Shown here: one piece after another, positions 16,039-25,242 of the stretch
How the letters are laid out: each line of letters opens with the position of its first letter
How positions within the stretch are numbered: position 1 is the stretch's first letter
DNA from: Flavobacterium channae
GTDB taxonomy: Bacteria > Bacteroidota > Bacteroidia > Flavobacteriales > Flavobacteriaceae
Direction of reading: 5' to 3'
NCBI RefSeq assembly: GCF_021172165.1
Contig: NZ_CP089096.1
Coordinates: 1,178,001 to 1,242,000 of the forward strand
DNA length: 64,000 bases
Made by a program: the position numbers and the translations under genes
Notes under the pieces: model-generated
Seen by the model: the letters and a program-made list of their open reading frames with translations, nothing else
Databases searched by the model: none
What the model was told of the DNA's origin: nothing

Positions 16039-16704
16039 TTAGTCTAATTTATTGATATAATAATTAGGGTATTTTGATTTGGTAAAGGTAAAATGATTTT
16101 TCGATAAAGGCTGATTTGTTTTAAAAGAATTAACAGTTAAAGTAGTTTTTGTGCCATTTTTGCCTACTTCAATAACCGTGTAAATGTGTTTTGTTTGCAC
16201 ATCAATCCCAACTAAAATTTCTTTGCGTTGATCTTTGCCACTAATTGGTGTTAATTTTACATACTGAATTTTTCTTCCTTTTACATTTTGAAGAATGTCC
16301 CAAGCATATTTATAACCCGAATTAAAGAATGTAAGCATTTTGTTTGGCGTAATTGCATTTTCATCTTTTTCATCAAAGTTAGCAATCGTAATTTCTTCGT
16401 CTTCTGGTACTATTGTATATACTTTTTTTCCATCAAAAATCTTAGTAACCCCCATGAAATTTAAGTTATATAAATTACCCTGTAACGCTACATTTCCTTT
16501 ACTTTCTTGGTTAATGTTTTCTTTTGGATTGTTTAACGAGTATTTGAAGTCAATTACAATATTATTGTACGATTTTACTTTGGCAGAAACTTCATCTAAT
16601 AACTCCTTTGCTTTTTTAGCATCTTGAGCTTGAAGTGAAAAACCAATTAGTAATGCAATTGCAACTTGTAAAAAACGTGTCATTTTAATTTTTGTTTTAT
16701 TCAT
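16039..16704 (-). CDS. lolA: Outer membrane lipoprotein carrier LolA
   Basis: 221 residues. Periplasmic chaperone that carries lipoproteins from the Lol ABC transporter to the outer membrane. Signal peptide ends near LQAQDA; the body has LolA features: a long first helix (AKELLDEVSAKVKSYNNI), strands IDFKYSLNNPKE, GNVALQGNLYNL, a Lys/Asp-rich middle and TTLTVNSFKTNQPLSKNHFTF. The ATG at 16704 overlaps the ftsK stop by 8 bases; a second ATG at 16683 (MTRFLQVA) would give a more conventional signal peptide and may be the true start. Neighbours ftsK and LptF/G fit an envelope operon. Confidence 0.88.
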   Translation of the reverse strand: MNKTKIKMTRFLQVAIALLIGFSLQAQDAKKAKELLDEVSAKVKSYNNIVIDFKYSLNNPKENINQESKGNVALQGNLYNLNFMGVTKIFDGKKVYTIVPEDEEITIANFDEKDENAITPNKMLTFFNSGYKYAWDILQNVKGRKIQYVKLTPISGKDQRKEILVGIDVQTKHIYTVIEVGKNGTKTTLTVNSFKTNQPLSKNHFTFTKSKYPNYYINKLD

Positions 16705-19213
16705 TATTTAAAAAATGTTCCAGTGCTACTAAATCAGGTATTAAAACGGAACGGGCTTTACTACCTTCGAAAGGACCTACAATACCAGCAGCTTCTAATT
16801 GGTCGATTAAACGACCGGCTCTATTGTAACCTAATTTTAATTTTCTTTGAATCAGAGAAGCACTACCTTGTTGTGCTGTTACTATTACTTCTGCAGCTTC
16901 ACGGAATAGTGAATCTCTTTCGGATATATCTATATCAAGTTTTATGCCACTTTCCTCACCAACGTATTCAGGAAGTAAGTAAGCTTCAGGATATGCTTTT
17001 TGAGCTCCGATGAAGTCACAAATCTTATCTACTTCAGGAGTGTCTACAAAAGCACACTGAACTCTGACAATTTCATTTCCTTGCGTGTACAATAAATCTC
17101 CACGACCAATTAATTGATCAGCACCACCTGAATCTAAAATAGTTCTCGAATCAATTTTTGACGTTACACGGAATGCAATACGAGCCGGGAAGTTGGCTTT
17201 AATCATACCAGTAATTACATTTACCGAAGGACGTTGTGTTGCAATAATTAAGTGAATACCAATGGCACGAGCTAACTGCGCTAAACGAGCAATAGGCGTT
17301 TCTACTTCTTTTCCTGCAGTCATAATTAAATCGGCAAACTCGTCAACAACCAATACAATATAAGGTAAGAATCGGTGACCGTTTTCCGGATTTAATTTAC
17401 GGTTTTTAAATTTCTCATTGTATTCTTTAATGTTACGAACCATAGCATCTTTTAATAAAGAATAACGATTGTCCATTTCAATACACAATGAGTTTAAGGT
17501 GTTGATTACCTTGGTGTTATCTGTTATAATAGCATCACCGCCATCAGGAAGTTTTGCTAAGTAATGACGTTCAATTTTATTAAATAGTGTTAACTCAACT
17601 TTTTTCGGGTCAACCAAAACAAACTTTACTTCTGCAGGATGTTTTTTGTATAACAATGACGTTAATACCGCATTTAAACCTACCGATTTTCCTTGTCCAG
17701 TAGCACCTGCCATCAATAAGTGAGGCATTTTAGCTAAATCAACAACAAAAGTTTCATTAGAAATTGTTTTACCTAAAGCAATTGGTAATTCCATTTCGGC
17801 AGTTTGGAATTTTGGTGAAGAGATAACACTCTTCATTGAAACCATTGTAGGATTGTTGTTTGGTACTTCAATACCAATGGTTCCTTTTCCAGGAATTGGT
17901 GCAATAATACGAATACCTAATGCTGATAACGATAAAGCAATATCGTCTTCTAGGTTTTTAATTTTTGAGATACGAATTCCAGCTTCAGGTACAATTTCAT
18001 AAAGCGTAACAGTAGGACCTACAGTTGCTTTAATTTGCGAAATCCCAATGCTGTAATTTTTTAAAGTATCAACAATTTTATTTTTGTTTTCTTCTAATTC
18101 GGTTTGATTGATAGTAATTCCACCAGAAGAATATTCTTTTAATAAATCGATAGGAGGGAATTGGTAATTTGATAATTCTAATGTAGGATCAAATAGTCCA
18201 AAATCTTGAACCAATTTAGCAGCTAAATTCTCTTCAATAACCTCTTCTTCTTCAATTTTTTCAATAACAAAAGCGTCTTCGTTTACAAAGTCTTCTTTTG
18301 GAATACTTCTGTCTTCGATAGAAAAATTCATTTCTTCAGGAGTTTCAACTTTAGGTTTTGTATCTAAAGTTAATTCAGAAGCAGCAGTTATTGTCGGTTT
18401 TAAAGCTTCTTTATTGATTTCAAAAGACGAAGGATACGTTTTTAATTCAAAATTGCCCATTTCTTCTTCATCTTCTGTTAAGATGAAATCGTCTTTAGAA
18501 TTTGTAGGAGAAGGAATAGGTGATATTAAATTGTTTTCTTCCTCTGTTTCAGGTTCTAAATTGTTTTCAGTTTCGGGAACTGCAATAGGAGCAGTTGCCA
18601 TATCTTCTTTTAATTCTTCTTGCGGTTTTTCAAAAACTTTGGTAAAACTTTCTGGTGATATTTTGATTTTAAATACTAAAAACAATAAAATTCCGAATAG
18701 TAAGACTAATAAAGTTCCGGTTTTACCAATATAATCTTGAATAAATAAATTGATTTCATATCCAACTGTTCCACCAAGTTGCGGCATGTATTCCCAGAAA
18801 AATCCGAAAATAACAGATACAAATATGATTAGATAAAAATCCCAAAAAAAGCTCTTTTTAAGTTTGGTTAAAGCCATATCTAAAACCAAATAGGCTCCAA
18901 CTAAAAATAGGATTCTAACAAAAATAAAAGAGGCAACGCCAAAACCTTTGTATAAGAAAAAGTCGGCTAAAAATGCACCAAATTTACCCAACCAATTTTC
19001 GGCTTTAGCCTCTCTGTTGGTTAGTTCGTTTACTAGATTTTGATCGTTATTTCCAGTAATGAAATACGATATAAAAGAAAGTAATAATGCTACTGAAAAG
19101 AAGATTAAAAAAATACCTAAAATGAATTTCTGCTGACGATTTATACGCCAAGAGAATTTCTCTTTAGTTTCTGTAGCTGTATTAGCGGAATCTTTACTAG
19201 TTTTTTTGGCCAT
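16697..19213 (-). CDS. ftsK: DNA translocase FtsK
   Basis: 838 residues. Septal DNA pump that segregates chromosome termini and activates XerCD. Four or five N-terminal transmembrane helices (residues 28-185), an acidic low-complexity linker (residues 200-340, Glu-rich), the RecA-like motor with Walker A GATGQGKSVGLN and Walker B VLVVDEFADL, the QRPSVNVITG segment, and a C-terminal gamma winged-helix domain (SASLIQRKLKLGYNRAGRL) that reads KOPS. Complete and ordinary for the phylum, with a shorter linker than E. coli. First gene of the ftsK-lolA-lptF-ribBA run; TACTTTTG promoter element lies 20 bases upstream. Confidence 0.97.
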   Translation of the reverse strand: MAKKTSKDSANTATETKEKFSWRINRQQKFILGIFLIFFSVALLLSFISYFITGNNDQNLVNELTNREAKAENWLGKFGAFLADFFLYKGFGVASFIFVRILFLVGAYLVLDMALTKLKKSFFWDFYLIIFVSVIFGFFWEYMPQLGGTVGYEINLFIQDYIGKTGTLLVLLFGILLFLVFKIKISPESFTKVFEKPQEELKEDMATAPIAVPETENNLEPETEEENNLISPIPSPTNSKDDFILTEDEEEMGNFELKTYPSSFEINKEALKPTITAASELTLDTKPKVETPEEMNFSIEDRSIPKEDFVNEDAFVIEKIEEEEVIEENLAAKLVQDFGLFDPTLELSNYQFPPIDLLKEYSSGGITINQTELEENKNKIVDTLKNYSIGISQIKATVGPTVTLYEIVPEAGIRISKIKNLEDDIALSLSALGIRIIAPIPGKGTIGIEVPNNNPTMVSMKSVISSPKFQTAEMELPIALGKTISNETFVVDLAKMPHLLMAGATGQGKSVGLNAVLTSLLYKKHPAEVKFVLVDPKKVELTLFNKIERHYLAKLPDGGDAIITDNTKVINTLNSLCIEMDNRYSLLKDAMVRNIKEYNEKFKNRKLNPENGHRFLPYIVLVVDEFADLIMTAGKEVETPIARLAQLARAIGIHLIIATQRPSVNVITGMIKANFPARIAFRVTSKIDSRTILDSGGADQLIGRGDLLYTQGNEIVRVQCAFVDTPEVDKICDFIGAQKAYPEAYLLPEYVGEESGIKLDIDISERDSLFREAAEVIVTAQQGSASLIQRKLKLGYNRAGRLIDQLEAAGIVGPFEGSKARSVLIPDLVALEHFLNNE

Positions 19214-19232
19214 GTAAACGGATCAATTTTTA

Positions 19233-19240
19233 CAAAAGTA
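19233..19240 (-). promoter_or_regulatory. Promoter -7 element (TACTTTTG) of ftsK
   Basis: Matches TAnnTTTG on the minus strand, about 20 bases before the ftsK ATG. No TTG -33 element at the usual 17-23 base spacing. Confidence 0.45.
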
Positions 19241-19246
19241 GCTAAA

Positions 19247-19621
19247 TTAAAACAAATAAGGAAAATAAATAATGCATCCGATAGCTATTGCAGTCATGGC
19301 AGCAAAAAATACAGCTCCTGCAGCAATATCCTTAATAAATCCTATACGTTCATCAAAATCGGGATGCACAAAATCGGCAATTTTTTCAACAGCAGTATTT
19401 AGCCCTTCAATTCCTAAGACCAAACCAAATACTAAGATTTGCATCATCCACTCAAAACGGTTGATGCCAAAGTAAAATCCGGCAATAGTCATTATTACAG
19501 CTAATGAGGATTGTACCATTACACTATGTTCTGTTGTCACAAGTTTAATTGCACCTTTTAATGCAAACCCCATGCTTTTTAATCTGCCTGTGAATAGGGT
19601 TTCGTCTTTTTCGAATTTCAT
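19247..19621 (-). CDS. dgkA: Diacylglycerol kinase family protein (DgkA type)
   Basis: 124 residues, the normal size for the small membrane kinase family that phosphorylates diacylglycerol or undecaprenol. Three transmembrane helices (residues 40-57, 60-80, 98-120). The family signature EGLNTAVEKIADFVHPDFDERIGFIKDIAAGAV is recognisable here from the pieces EGLNTAVEKIAD and KDIAAGAVFFAA. N-terminal part RLKSMGFALKGAIKL is the amphipathic surface helix. Stands 34 bases before ftsK in the same direction; it may read into it. In Gram-positives and Bacteroidota the substrate is often undecaprenol, so the exact lipid is uncertain. Confidence 0.9.
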   Translation of the reverse strand: MKFEKDETLFTGRLKSMGFALKGAIKLVTTEHSVMVQSSLAVIMTIAGFYFGINRFEWMMQILVFGLVLGIEGLNTAVEKIADFVHPDFDERIGFIKDIAAGAVFFAAMTAIAIGCIIYFPYLF

Positions 19622-19635
19622 TTAAAATATAGAAT

Positions 19636-19705
19636 TAAAAAACTGTCCTAAAATTATTTCTATTTAACAGTGTTAACTATTTATAAAACTAATTTCAGGA
19701 CAGTT
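19636..19705 (-). terminator. Large nested inverted repeat after tpx
   Basis: Arms 19641-19656 and 19690-19705 are complementary over 16 bases with one mismatch; between them is a smaller palindrome (TTTAACAGTGTTAAC). On the minus strand the second arm runs into a T-run, so it fits a tpx terminator, though it is larger than usual. Confidence 0.6.
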
Positions 19706-19711
19706 GTGTTT

Positions 19712-20209
19712 TTATAATACTGCTAAAGCAGCCTCATAGTTTGGCTCGTCAGCAATTTCTTTTACTTGCTCAGTGTGTAAAATAGTCCCGTTTTCATCTA
19801 AAACGATTACTACACGAGAATGTAAACCAGCTAAAGGACCGTCAGTAATTTCTAAACCGTAATTTTTTCCAAAACTACCAGTTCTGAAATCTGAAAGGTT
19901 AATTACATTTTCTAAGCCTTCTGCACCACAAAAACGTTTTTGAGCAAAAGGCAAATCTCTTGAAATACATAATACTTTAGTATTTGCTAATGAACTTGCT
20001 TTTTCATTAAATTTTCTTACCGACGCAGCACATGTTCCAGTATCAATACTTGGAAAAATGTTTAAAACTACTCTTGAACCAGAAAAGTCGCTTAAAGTTG
20101 CTGAACCTAAATCTGTTTTTACTAAATTGAAATCAGCAGCTTTAGAACCTACTGATGGCAAATCGCCACTTGTGTTAATTGGATTACCTCCTAATGTTAT
20201 TGATGCCAT
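19712..20209 (-). CDS. tpx: Thiol peroxidase Tpx
   Basis: 165 residues, the family length. Reduces hydroperoxides using thioredoxin. The peroxidatic cysteine is Cys60 in [14 protein letters not shown] and the resolving cysteine Cys94 in [12 protein letters not shown], the spacing of atypical 2-Cys Tpx. N-terminal [12 protein letters not shown] and C-terminal YEAALAVL are typical. Single-gene unit between two hairpins; a TATTTTTG promoter element sits about 20 bases upstream of the ATG. Confidence 0.97.
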   Translation of the reverse strand: MASITLGGNPINTSGDLPSVGSKAADFNLVKTDLGSATLSDFSGSRVVLNIFPSIDTGTCAASVRKFNEKASSLANTKVLCISRDLPFAQKRFCGAEGLENVINLSDFRTGSFGKNYGLEITDGPLAGLHSRVVIVLDENGTILHTEQVKEIADEPNYEAALAVL

Positions 20210-20229
20210 ACCTGTTTTTTTTATTGAAA

Positions 20230-20237
20230 CAAAAATA
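20230..20237 (-). promoter_or_regulatory. Promoter -7 element (TATTTTTG) of tpx
   Basis: Matches TAnnTTTG on the minus strand, about 20 bases before the tpx ATG. No clear TTG -33 partner. Confidence 0.45.
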
Positions 20238-20354
20238 CAGAATTATTGGTTAAAGTTTTACTTATAGTTTACTTAAGATTGTTTTTTTCTTTTTTTTTAA
20301 ACCAAGTTTATGAATTTAGCGTAAATGCAATTATAAAACTTAAAAAATTACATT

Positions 20355-20924
20355 ATGAAAACGAACCAATTTTTTGCTACTGCAGTTGTAGCTTTCGGAT
20401 TATTTTTTGGAGCATCGACATTTGCTCAAACAAAAGAAAAAACAGTTGAAGTAGGTGGAGCTCCTATGTATCCTAGTAAGAATATCGTTGAAAATGCGGT
20501 CAATTCTAAAGATCATACAACTTTAGTTGCAGCCGTTAAAGCAGCAGGTCTAGTTGAAGTACTAATGTCAGACGGACCATTCACCGTTTTTGCCCCAACA
20601 AATGCTGCGTTTGCTAAACTACCTGCTGGAACGGTTGAAGCATTATTAAAACCAGAGAATAAAGAGTTGTTACAAACAATACTAAAATACCATGTGGCTG
20701 CTGGGAAGTGGAGTTCTAAAGATATTGTGGCAGCAATAAAAAAAGGTAATGGCAAATATTCATTTAAAACGGTAAGCGGTGGCACTTTAACTGCTTGGAT
20801 GAAAGGAAATGATGTTTACATTACAGACGAAAATGGAAATAGTGCTAAAGTTACTATTGCTGATGTGAATCAAAAAAATGGAGTTATACACGTAATTGAT
20901 GCTGTTGTAACACCAAAATCATAA
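20355..20924 (+). CDS. Fasciclin (FAS1) domain exported protein
   Basis: 189 residues. Signal peptide of about 24 residues (ASTFAQ) followed by a single FAS1 domain (residues 50-189): ENAVNSKDHTTLVAAVKAAG, DGPFTVFAPTNAAFAKLP (H1 region), LLQTILKYHVAAGK, and the closing VIHVIDAVVTPKS (H2 region). FAS1 proteins are cell-surface or periplasmic adhesion-type proteins; the precise role of bacterial single-domain members is not known. Single-gene unit, divergent from tpx, ended by a strong hairpin at 20957. Confidence 0.95.
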   Translation: MKTNQFFATAVVAFGLFFGASTFAQTKEKTVEVGGAPMYPSKNIVENAVNSKDHTTLVAAVKAAGLVEVLMSDGPFTVFAPTNAAFAKLPAGTVEALLKPENKELLQTILKYHVAAGKWSSKDIVAAIKKGNGKYSFKTVSGGTLTAWMKGNDVYITDENGNSAKVTIADVNQKNGVIHVIDAVVTPKS

Positions 20925-20956
20925 TTGCTTAAAATGTTTAGATTAGTAGGTTAATG

Positions 20957-20990
20957 AAAAAAGCTCTGAATGTAAGTTCAGAGCTTTTTG
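20957..20990. terminator. Bidirectional intrinsic terminator
   Basis: Perfect 13-base stem (20958-20970 with 20977-20989, core AGCTCTGAA/TTCAGAGCT) and A/T runs between the convergent fasciclin and esterase genes. Confidence 0.92.
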
Positions 20991-20993
20991 ATT

Positions 20994-21632
20994 TTATTTT
21001 AATAACCAATTTTTAAAATCAAAGAAGTTTTGTGGTGCAACACCATGTCCAACAGGATATTCATTATACACTACATCTAATCCTAAATTTTCTAATGCTG
21101 GTTTTGCTTTTCGTGCCCAATCAACTGGAATTACTTGATCTACTGATCCATGAGAAACAAAGAATTTTAAATGCGAAATAGCAATTTTATCAATTTCTTT
21201 TGGCATTATTTCTTGATTGAAATAACCACTTAACGCTACTACTTTGGTAACTTTTTCAGGATAGGTTAGGGCAGTAGCATAACTTAAAATAGCACCTTGA
21301 CTAAAACCAATTAAAGTTACATTTTTAGTATCAATTGGATATTGTTTTACAATTTCGTCAATGAAACTTGCAATAATTTCAACCGATTGTTTTGCTTGAA
21401 CGTTATCTGAAAATTTGTTTTCATCTGCATCAAAATGAATTGCATACCAAGCATGACCGTAAGGTTGTAAATCGTAAGGTGCTCTTACCGAAATTACATA
21501 ATGATCTTGTGGTAATTCATTTGCAAAAGAGAACAAGTCTTCTTCATTACTTCCATAACCGTGTAAAAGCAATAATAATGGATTTTTTTCTAATATAACT
21601 TTTGGTTCTCTTATAAGATAATGTAGGTTCAT
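20994..21632 (-). CDS. Alpha/beta hydrolase, phospholipase/carboxylesterase family
   Basis: 212 residues, usual for this cytoplasmic esterase family. Seen: LLLLHGYGSNEEDL (oxyanion loop with HGYG), the nucleophile elbow LIGFSQGAILSY (Ser), an Asp in VSHGSVDQVIPV and a final His in YPVGHGVAPQN, giving a complete Ser-Asp-His triad. No signal peptide. Substrate unknown; family members cleave acyl esters. It follows the small DUF4870-like gene by 14 bases, at the end of the vWA-pyrC-like-DUF4870 run. Confidence 0.9.
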   Translation of the reverse strand: MNLHYLIREPKVILEKNPLLLLLHGYGSNEEDLFSFANELPQDHYVISVRAPYDLQPYGHAWYAIHFDADENKFSDNVQAKQSVEIIASFIDEIVKQYPIDTKNVTLIGFSQGAILSYATALTYPEKVTKVVALSGYFNQEIMPKEIDKIAISHLKFFVSHGSVDQVIPVDWARKAKPALENLGLDVVYNEYPVGHGVAPQNFFDFKNWLLK

Positions 21633-21646
21633 TTTGTAATTTTAGA

Positions 21647-21967
21647 TTAGAAGCTTTTGAATAAATTTTGATACAATTCACCTAAAAAAGGCACTGGTTT
21701 TTGTTCGCCATTTAAAGCATTTAAAAACCCGAATAACCATAAAATAAAAATGAAAGTCCAAAAACCGGCAGAAACCATCCAGCTATCAAAATAGCCAACA
21801 GGATATCCTAATAAGAAAAATGTAATAAAAATTCCAAGGGCTTGACGTATATGAAAACTAGCGAAAGTGTTTTTAGTTTCACTATTCATAAAAATGGCGA
21901 TAATAGTTCCAATGATGGTTAAGTAACTTACTATTGCCGTTTGTTTTCCTTGTTCTACTTCGTTCAT
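21647..21967 (-). CDS. Small membrane protein, DUF4870-like
   Basis: 106 residues with three or four hydrophobic segments (residues 12-28, 44-62, 66-90). The pattern IVSYLTIIGTIIAIFMN ... ASFHIRQALGIFI is that of DUF4870/Tic20-like small membrane proteins, in which the FHxRQALG motif is conserved. Function not known. It lies 18 bases after the dihydroorotase-like gene and 14 bases before the esterase, in one transcription unit. Confidence 0.75.
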   Translation of the reverse strand: MNEVEQGKQTAIVSYLTIIGTIIAIFMNSETKNTFASFHIRQALGIFITFFLLGYPVGYFDSWMVSAGFWTFIFILWLFGFLNALNGEQKPVPFLGELYQNLFKSF

Positions 21968-21985
21968 AATTCAAAAATGTAATTA

Positions 21986-23245
21986 TTAATTATTCATTAC
22001 CAATTGTCCGTTGTTGTAAATTCCAATTGCTTTTCCTTTTAAATTTTTACCAAGGAAAGCAGAATTTTTAGATTTTGATACGATATTTTCTTTTCCAAAT
22101 ACCCAATTTTCATCTATAACAAACATTGAAATATCGGCTTTGTTTCCAGATGTGATTGAAGGATTATTTATATTAAAAACCAGTTTGTTAGCTGTTAATT
22201 TTTCAATTATTACTTCAAGTGGTAAAATGGTGGCTAAAGCACCAAAAGCACTCTCTAAACCAATAGTTCCGTCTTTCGCTAAATCGAATTCTAATTTTTT
22301 GTGTTCGATGTCTAAAGGATTATGATCTGATGTAATACAATCAATTGTTCCATCTAAAACAGCTTCAACTAATGCTTTGCGAGTTGCTTCTTCACGTAAT
22401 GGAGGTAATACTTTGTATCTTGAATCAAATCCCATTAATTCTTCGTCATTTAAAACTAAATTGTGAACAGCAACACTACAAGTAACTTGTAAACCTTTTG
22501 CTTTTGCTTCTTTTATTAATTTGATACTTCCTTTTGTAGAAATAGTTGGTATATGTAATTTTCCACCAGTATATTCAAGTAAAAAAAGATTTCGTGCTAC
22601 ATGTAATTCTTCAGCTAATGCAGGAATTCCTTTCATTCCTAATTTGGTACTTACAACGCCTTCGTTTGCAATTCCAACGCCTTTTAAATTGCTGTCTTGA
22701 CAAAATGCGATTAACATTCCGTCGAAATCTTGCACATATTGTAAGGCAATTTTCTGAAGATTTGCATTTTGTAATGCTTTTTGATAATCGCCAAAAGCAA
22801 TAGCTCCAGCGTTTTTCATGTCGAATAATTCAGCTAAATCTGTTCCTTCGCTTCCTTTGGTTAAAGCTCCAATTGGATATAAAGAAGTAGCTTGGTTTTT
22901 AGCCTTATCTAATACAAATCGTACTTGCGATTGATTGTCAATTACTGGACTCGAATTTGGTTGTAAAGCTACTGCTGTAAATCCGCTTTTAGCAGCTACT
23001 TTTAAACCATTTTCTATTGTTTCTCGGTCTTCATACCCTGGTTCTCCAAAAGAAACCGAGCTGTCCATCCAACCTTTAGAAACGTGTAGGTTAGGAACAT
23101 TCACTACTTCAAAACCTGAAGTTGCTTGAATGTCTTTTTCTATTTGAGTTATCGTTCCGTTTTCAATTTTAATGTCCATTATTTGGTTGTGAAATGAACT
23201 TGAAGGGTCGATAATTTTGGCTTGTTTTAGAATAACTTGCGTCAT
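21986..23245 (-). CDS. Dihydroorotase homologue lacking metal-binding histidines
   Basis: 419 residues from the ATG at 23245, which overlaps the stop of the upstream vWA gene as ATGA; longer upstream extensions lack homology to the family. The fold is clearly class I dihydroorotase (EPGYEDRETIENGLKVAAKS, NEGVVSTKLGMKGIPALAEE, PPLREEATRKAL, DGTIDCITSDHNPL). However the metal motif DxHxH reads DSSVS (residues 61-65), the substrate Arg after it is Gly67, the HCED motif is FCQD, and the HIxHxST motif is HIPTIST. Catalysis of carbamoyl-aspartate cyclisation is therefore doubtful. It may be a structural partner like the inactive dihydroorotases that assemble with aspartate transcarbamoylase. Confidence 0.85.
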   Translation of the reverse strand: MTQVILKQAKIIDPSSSFHNQIMDIKIENGTITQIEKDIQATSGFEVVNVPNLHVSKGWMDSSVSFGEPGYEDRETIENGLKVAAKSGFTAVALQPNSSPVIDNQSQVRFVLDKAKNQATSLYPIGALTKGSEGTDLAELFDMKNAGAIAFGDYQKALQNANLQKIALQYVQDFDGMLIAFCQDSNLKGVGIANEGVVSTKLGMKGIPALAEELHVARNLFLLEYTGGKLHIPTISTKGSIKLIKEAKAKGLQVTCSVAVHNLVLNDEELMGFDSRYKVLPPLREEATRKALVEAVLDGTIDCITSDHNPLDIEHKKLEFDLAKDGTIGLESAFGALATILPLEVIIEKLTANKLVFNINNPSITSGNKADISMFVIDENWVFGKENIVSKSKNSAFLGKNLKGKAIGIYNNGQLVMNN

Positions 23246-25167
23246 TTTACAAATTTTTGGATTAGTAGTTCTGTTATTAAAAATAGTAGTGTTGCGATGA
23301 TAAACCATTTCCAAATTTCATTACTTGTTCTTTCTGAAGCAATGTCATTTAAAACGGTGGCTATGTTGTTTACTTTCGTAAAATTTTCAAAAGTTGTTGA
23401 TGAAACTTGTGTTAAATCGCTTTCCGTTCTTGAATAGTTAAAACTGATTTTCTTTAGCGAATTGTTAGCTTTCATAACATCAAAATTGCCAGCCTCTTCA
23501 GGATAATCTCCAAAAGATAGTTTGCATTTTGTATTCAAAATTTGTTGCATTGGAATGAAACTATAGCCTTCTTTTTGTACCGAAACGACTTCGTCTTTGG
23601 CTAAAATGGTTTCTAAAATCAGGTTTTCGTTTTCACCAATGGTATAAGCGTTAATTCCCGTTTTGCCTTGATTTTGTCCCATGTTGTAAAAGGTAGGAAC
23701 AATCAATGGTGCATTTTGAAAATTACTATTTTGTTTGTTTATTGGTGCAGAAAAAGCGTAAAAAGTTCCTAATCGATTCGTAGTTGAACCCACGAAAACC
23801 GAATTGTCTTCGTATTGTAAAATATTTGTTATTCCTGATAAAGTGAAACTTTCTTTTACATTTGGATATTGGAAATTACTCACTTTTTTCTCAAAAACCG
23901 TTTGATATAACGGATGATTAAAGTTGATTTTCGTGATTTGTTTTCCAGAAGTTGAAAGTTGGGAATAATTCAATCCACCGAAGTTTTTCGCGAAAGCATT
24001 TAATAAAGAAGGTGTGTTTTTTGCATTCGGAATTAAAACAATATTGCCTCCTTTTTCGTAGAAAGATTTTAGTGTAGTTCCCAGAGCAACTGGCAAATCT
24101 TCTAATTCATTCAACACAATCGCATCTTGATTTTCGATTTGATTGTAATCTAAAGTAGCTAATTCCGTGCTTTGGAAATTGAATTCATCAGCAGTGAAAA
24201 TACGACTTAAGAAATTGTTTTTATCTGAATTTCCGATAGCGATTACATTTGCTTTTTCTGGTTTTGAAATGCTCAAATAGTAATCGTTGTCGTAGCTTAA
24301 GCTATTATCTTCGATACTTATGTTTCCGTGGAAATCGTTTTTTGGAATGGTGATTGCAATTTCTGTCTTTTGAGTTTCAAATTTTGCGATGGTTTTGGCA
24401 ATCGCTTTGTTGTTACTGAAAACAGAAAGTGGCACTTCATTTTCAGTTTCTCCAAAAGCTTGAAGTGTAATTTTCAATTCGTAAAACTGATCCAAAACTT
24501 GTGAAATCGCCACCTTATCAATGCTGATGTTGGTTTTGTTTTGCGCTTCAGGTTGAATAAAATACACGACATTATTTTCTGCTAAATCCAATGCTTTTTT
24601 ACTTTCGGATTGAATCGCATCGGTAATGATAACGTAATCTTTTTTGGTATTTTTCTTTTTGGTTTCCACTTGATTAATCAAATAATCCAACTGAAACGGC
24701 ATTGCCGAATATTTTAAATTCTGTAATTCTTTTTGAATGGATTTGATATCGGTGTCCCAAAAAACTTCGGAATTGGTAAGTAATGAGAATTGTTGGTTTT
24801 CGGGTAATTCTTCTAATAAATCTTGAATGCTTCGTTTGAGTAATTCGCCTTTCGCACCTTTGGCTTGCATGGAAAACGAATTGTCTAATAAAATGATGAG
24901 TTCGTTTCCTTTGTTTGTAGTGTCTTTGGCATCAAAAAAGGGTTGGGCAAACGCTAAAATTAAACAAGTTAACAACAATAAACGTGTCGCCAACAACAAC
25001 CATTTCTTGATTTTAGAACTTTTTCGGGTTTGAATTTGAAGTTCTTTCAGAAGCTTTACGTTAGTAAAATATTCTTTTTTAAAACGACGTAATTGAAATA
25101 AATGCACCAAAATTGGTATAACCAACAGAAAAAGGAAGTAGAGAATTTCTGGATGTTTGAACTGCAT
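23242..25167 (-). CDS. BatA-N-terminal / von Willebrand A-like membrane protein
   Basis: 641 residues. N-terminal BatA-type region (FKHPEILYFLFLLVIPILVH, FQLRRFKK) with two transmembrane helices (residues 8-22, 57-76), a vWA-like domain with the metal-site motif LLDNSFSMQ (DxSxS, residues about 92-100), a long beta-rich periplasmic region, and one C-terminal helix (IWKWFIIATLLFLITELLI). Family members occur with AAA ATPases in aerotolerance-type operons, but no moxR-like ATPase is adjacent here. Instead it is coupled by a 4-base overlap to the dihydroorotase-like gene. Function not established. Confidence 0.85.
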   Translation of the reverse strand: MQFKHPEILYFLFLLVIPILVHLFQLRRFKKEYFTNVKLLKELQIQTRKSSKIKKWLLLATRLLLLTCLILAFAQPFFDAKDTTNKGNELIILLDNSFSMQAKGAKGELLKRSIQDLLEELPENQQFSLLTNSEVFWDTDIKSIQKELQNLKYSAMPFQLDYLINQVETKKKNTKKDYVIITDAIQSESKKALDLAENNVVYFIQPEAQNKTNISIDKVAISQVLDQFYELKITLQAFGETENEVPLSVFSNNKAIAKTIAKFETQKTEIAITIPKNDFHGNISIEDNSLSYDNDYYLSISKPEKANVIAIGNSDKNNFLSRIFTADEFNFQSTELATLDYNQIENQDAIVLNELEDLPVALGTTLKSFYEKGGNIVLIPNAKNTPSLLNAFAKNFGGLNYSQLSTSGKQITKINFNHPLYQTVFEKKVSNFQYPNVKESFTLSGITNILQYEDNSVFVGSTTNRLGTFYAFSAPINKQNSNFQNAPLIVPTFYNMGQNQGKTGINAYTIGENENLILETILAKDEVVSVQKEGYSFIPMQQILNTKCKLSFGDYPEEAGNFDVMKANNSLKKISFNYSRTESDLTQVSSTTFENFTKVNNIATVLNDIASERTSNEIWKWFIIATLLFLITELLIQKFVK

Positions 25168-25184
25168 TTATAATTAGAATTTGT

Positions 25185-25192
25185 CAAAAGTA
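25185..25192 (-). promoter_or_regulatory. Promoter -7 element (TACTTTTG) of the vWA gene
   Basis: Matches TAnnTTTG on the minus strand, about 18 bases before the ATG at 25167. Confidence 0.45.
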
Positions 25193-25242
25193 CGAAATTC
25201 CATTTAGAATTTAGAAATTAGATTTCAGAAAATGTTGTATAG

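Noticed and set aside
23246..23314. Extension of the dihydroorotase-like gene upstream of 23245
   Set aside because: It lies inside the vWA gene and has no similarity to the family; the ATGA overlap marks the start.
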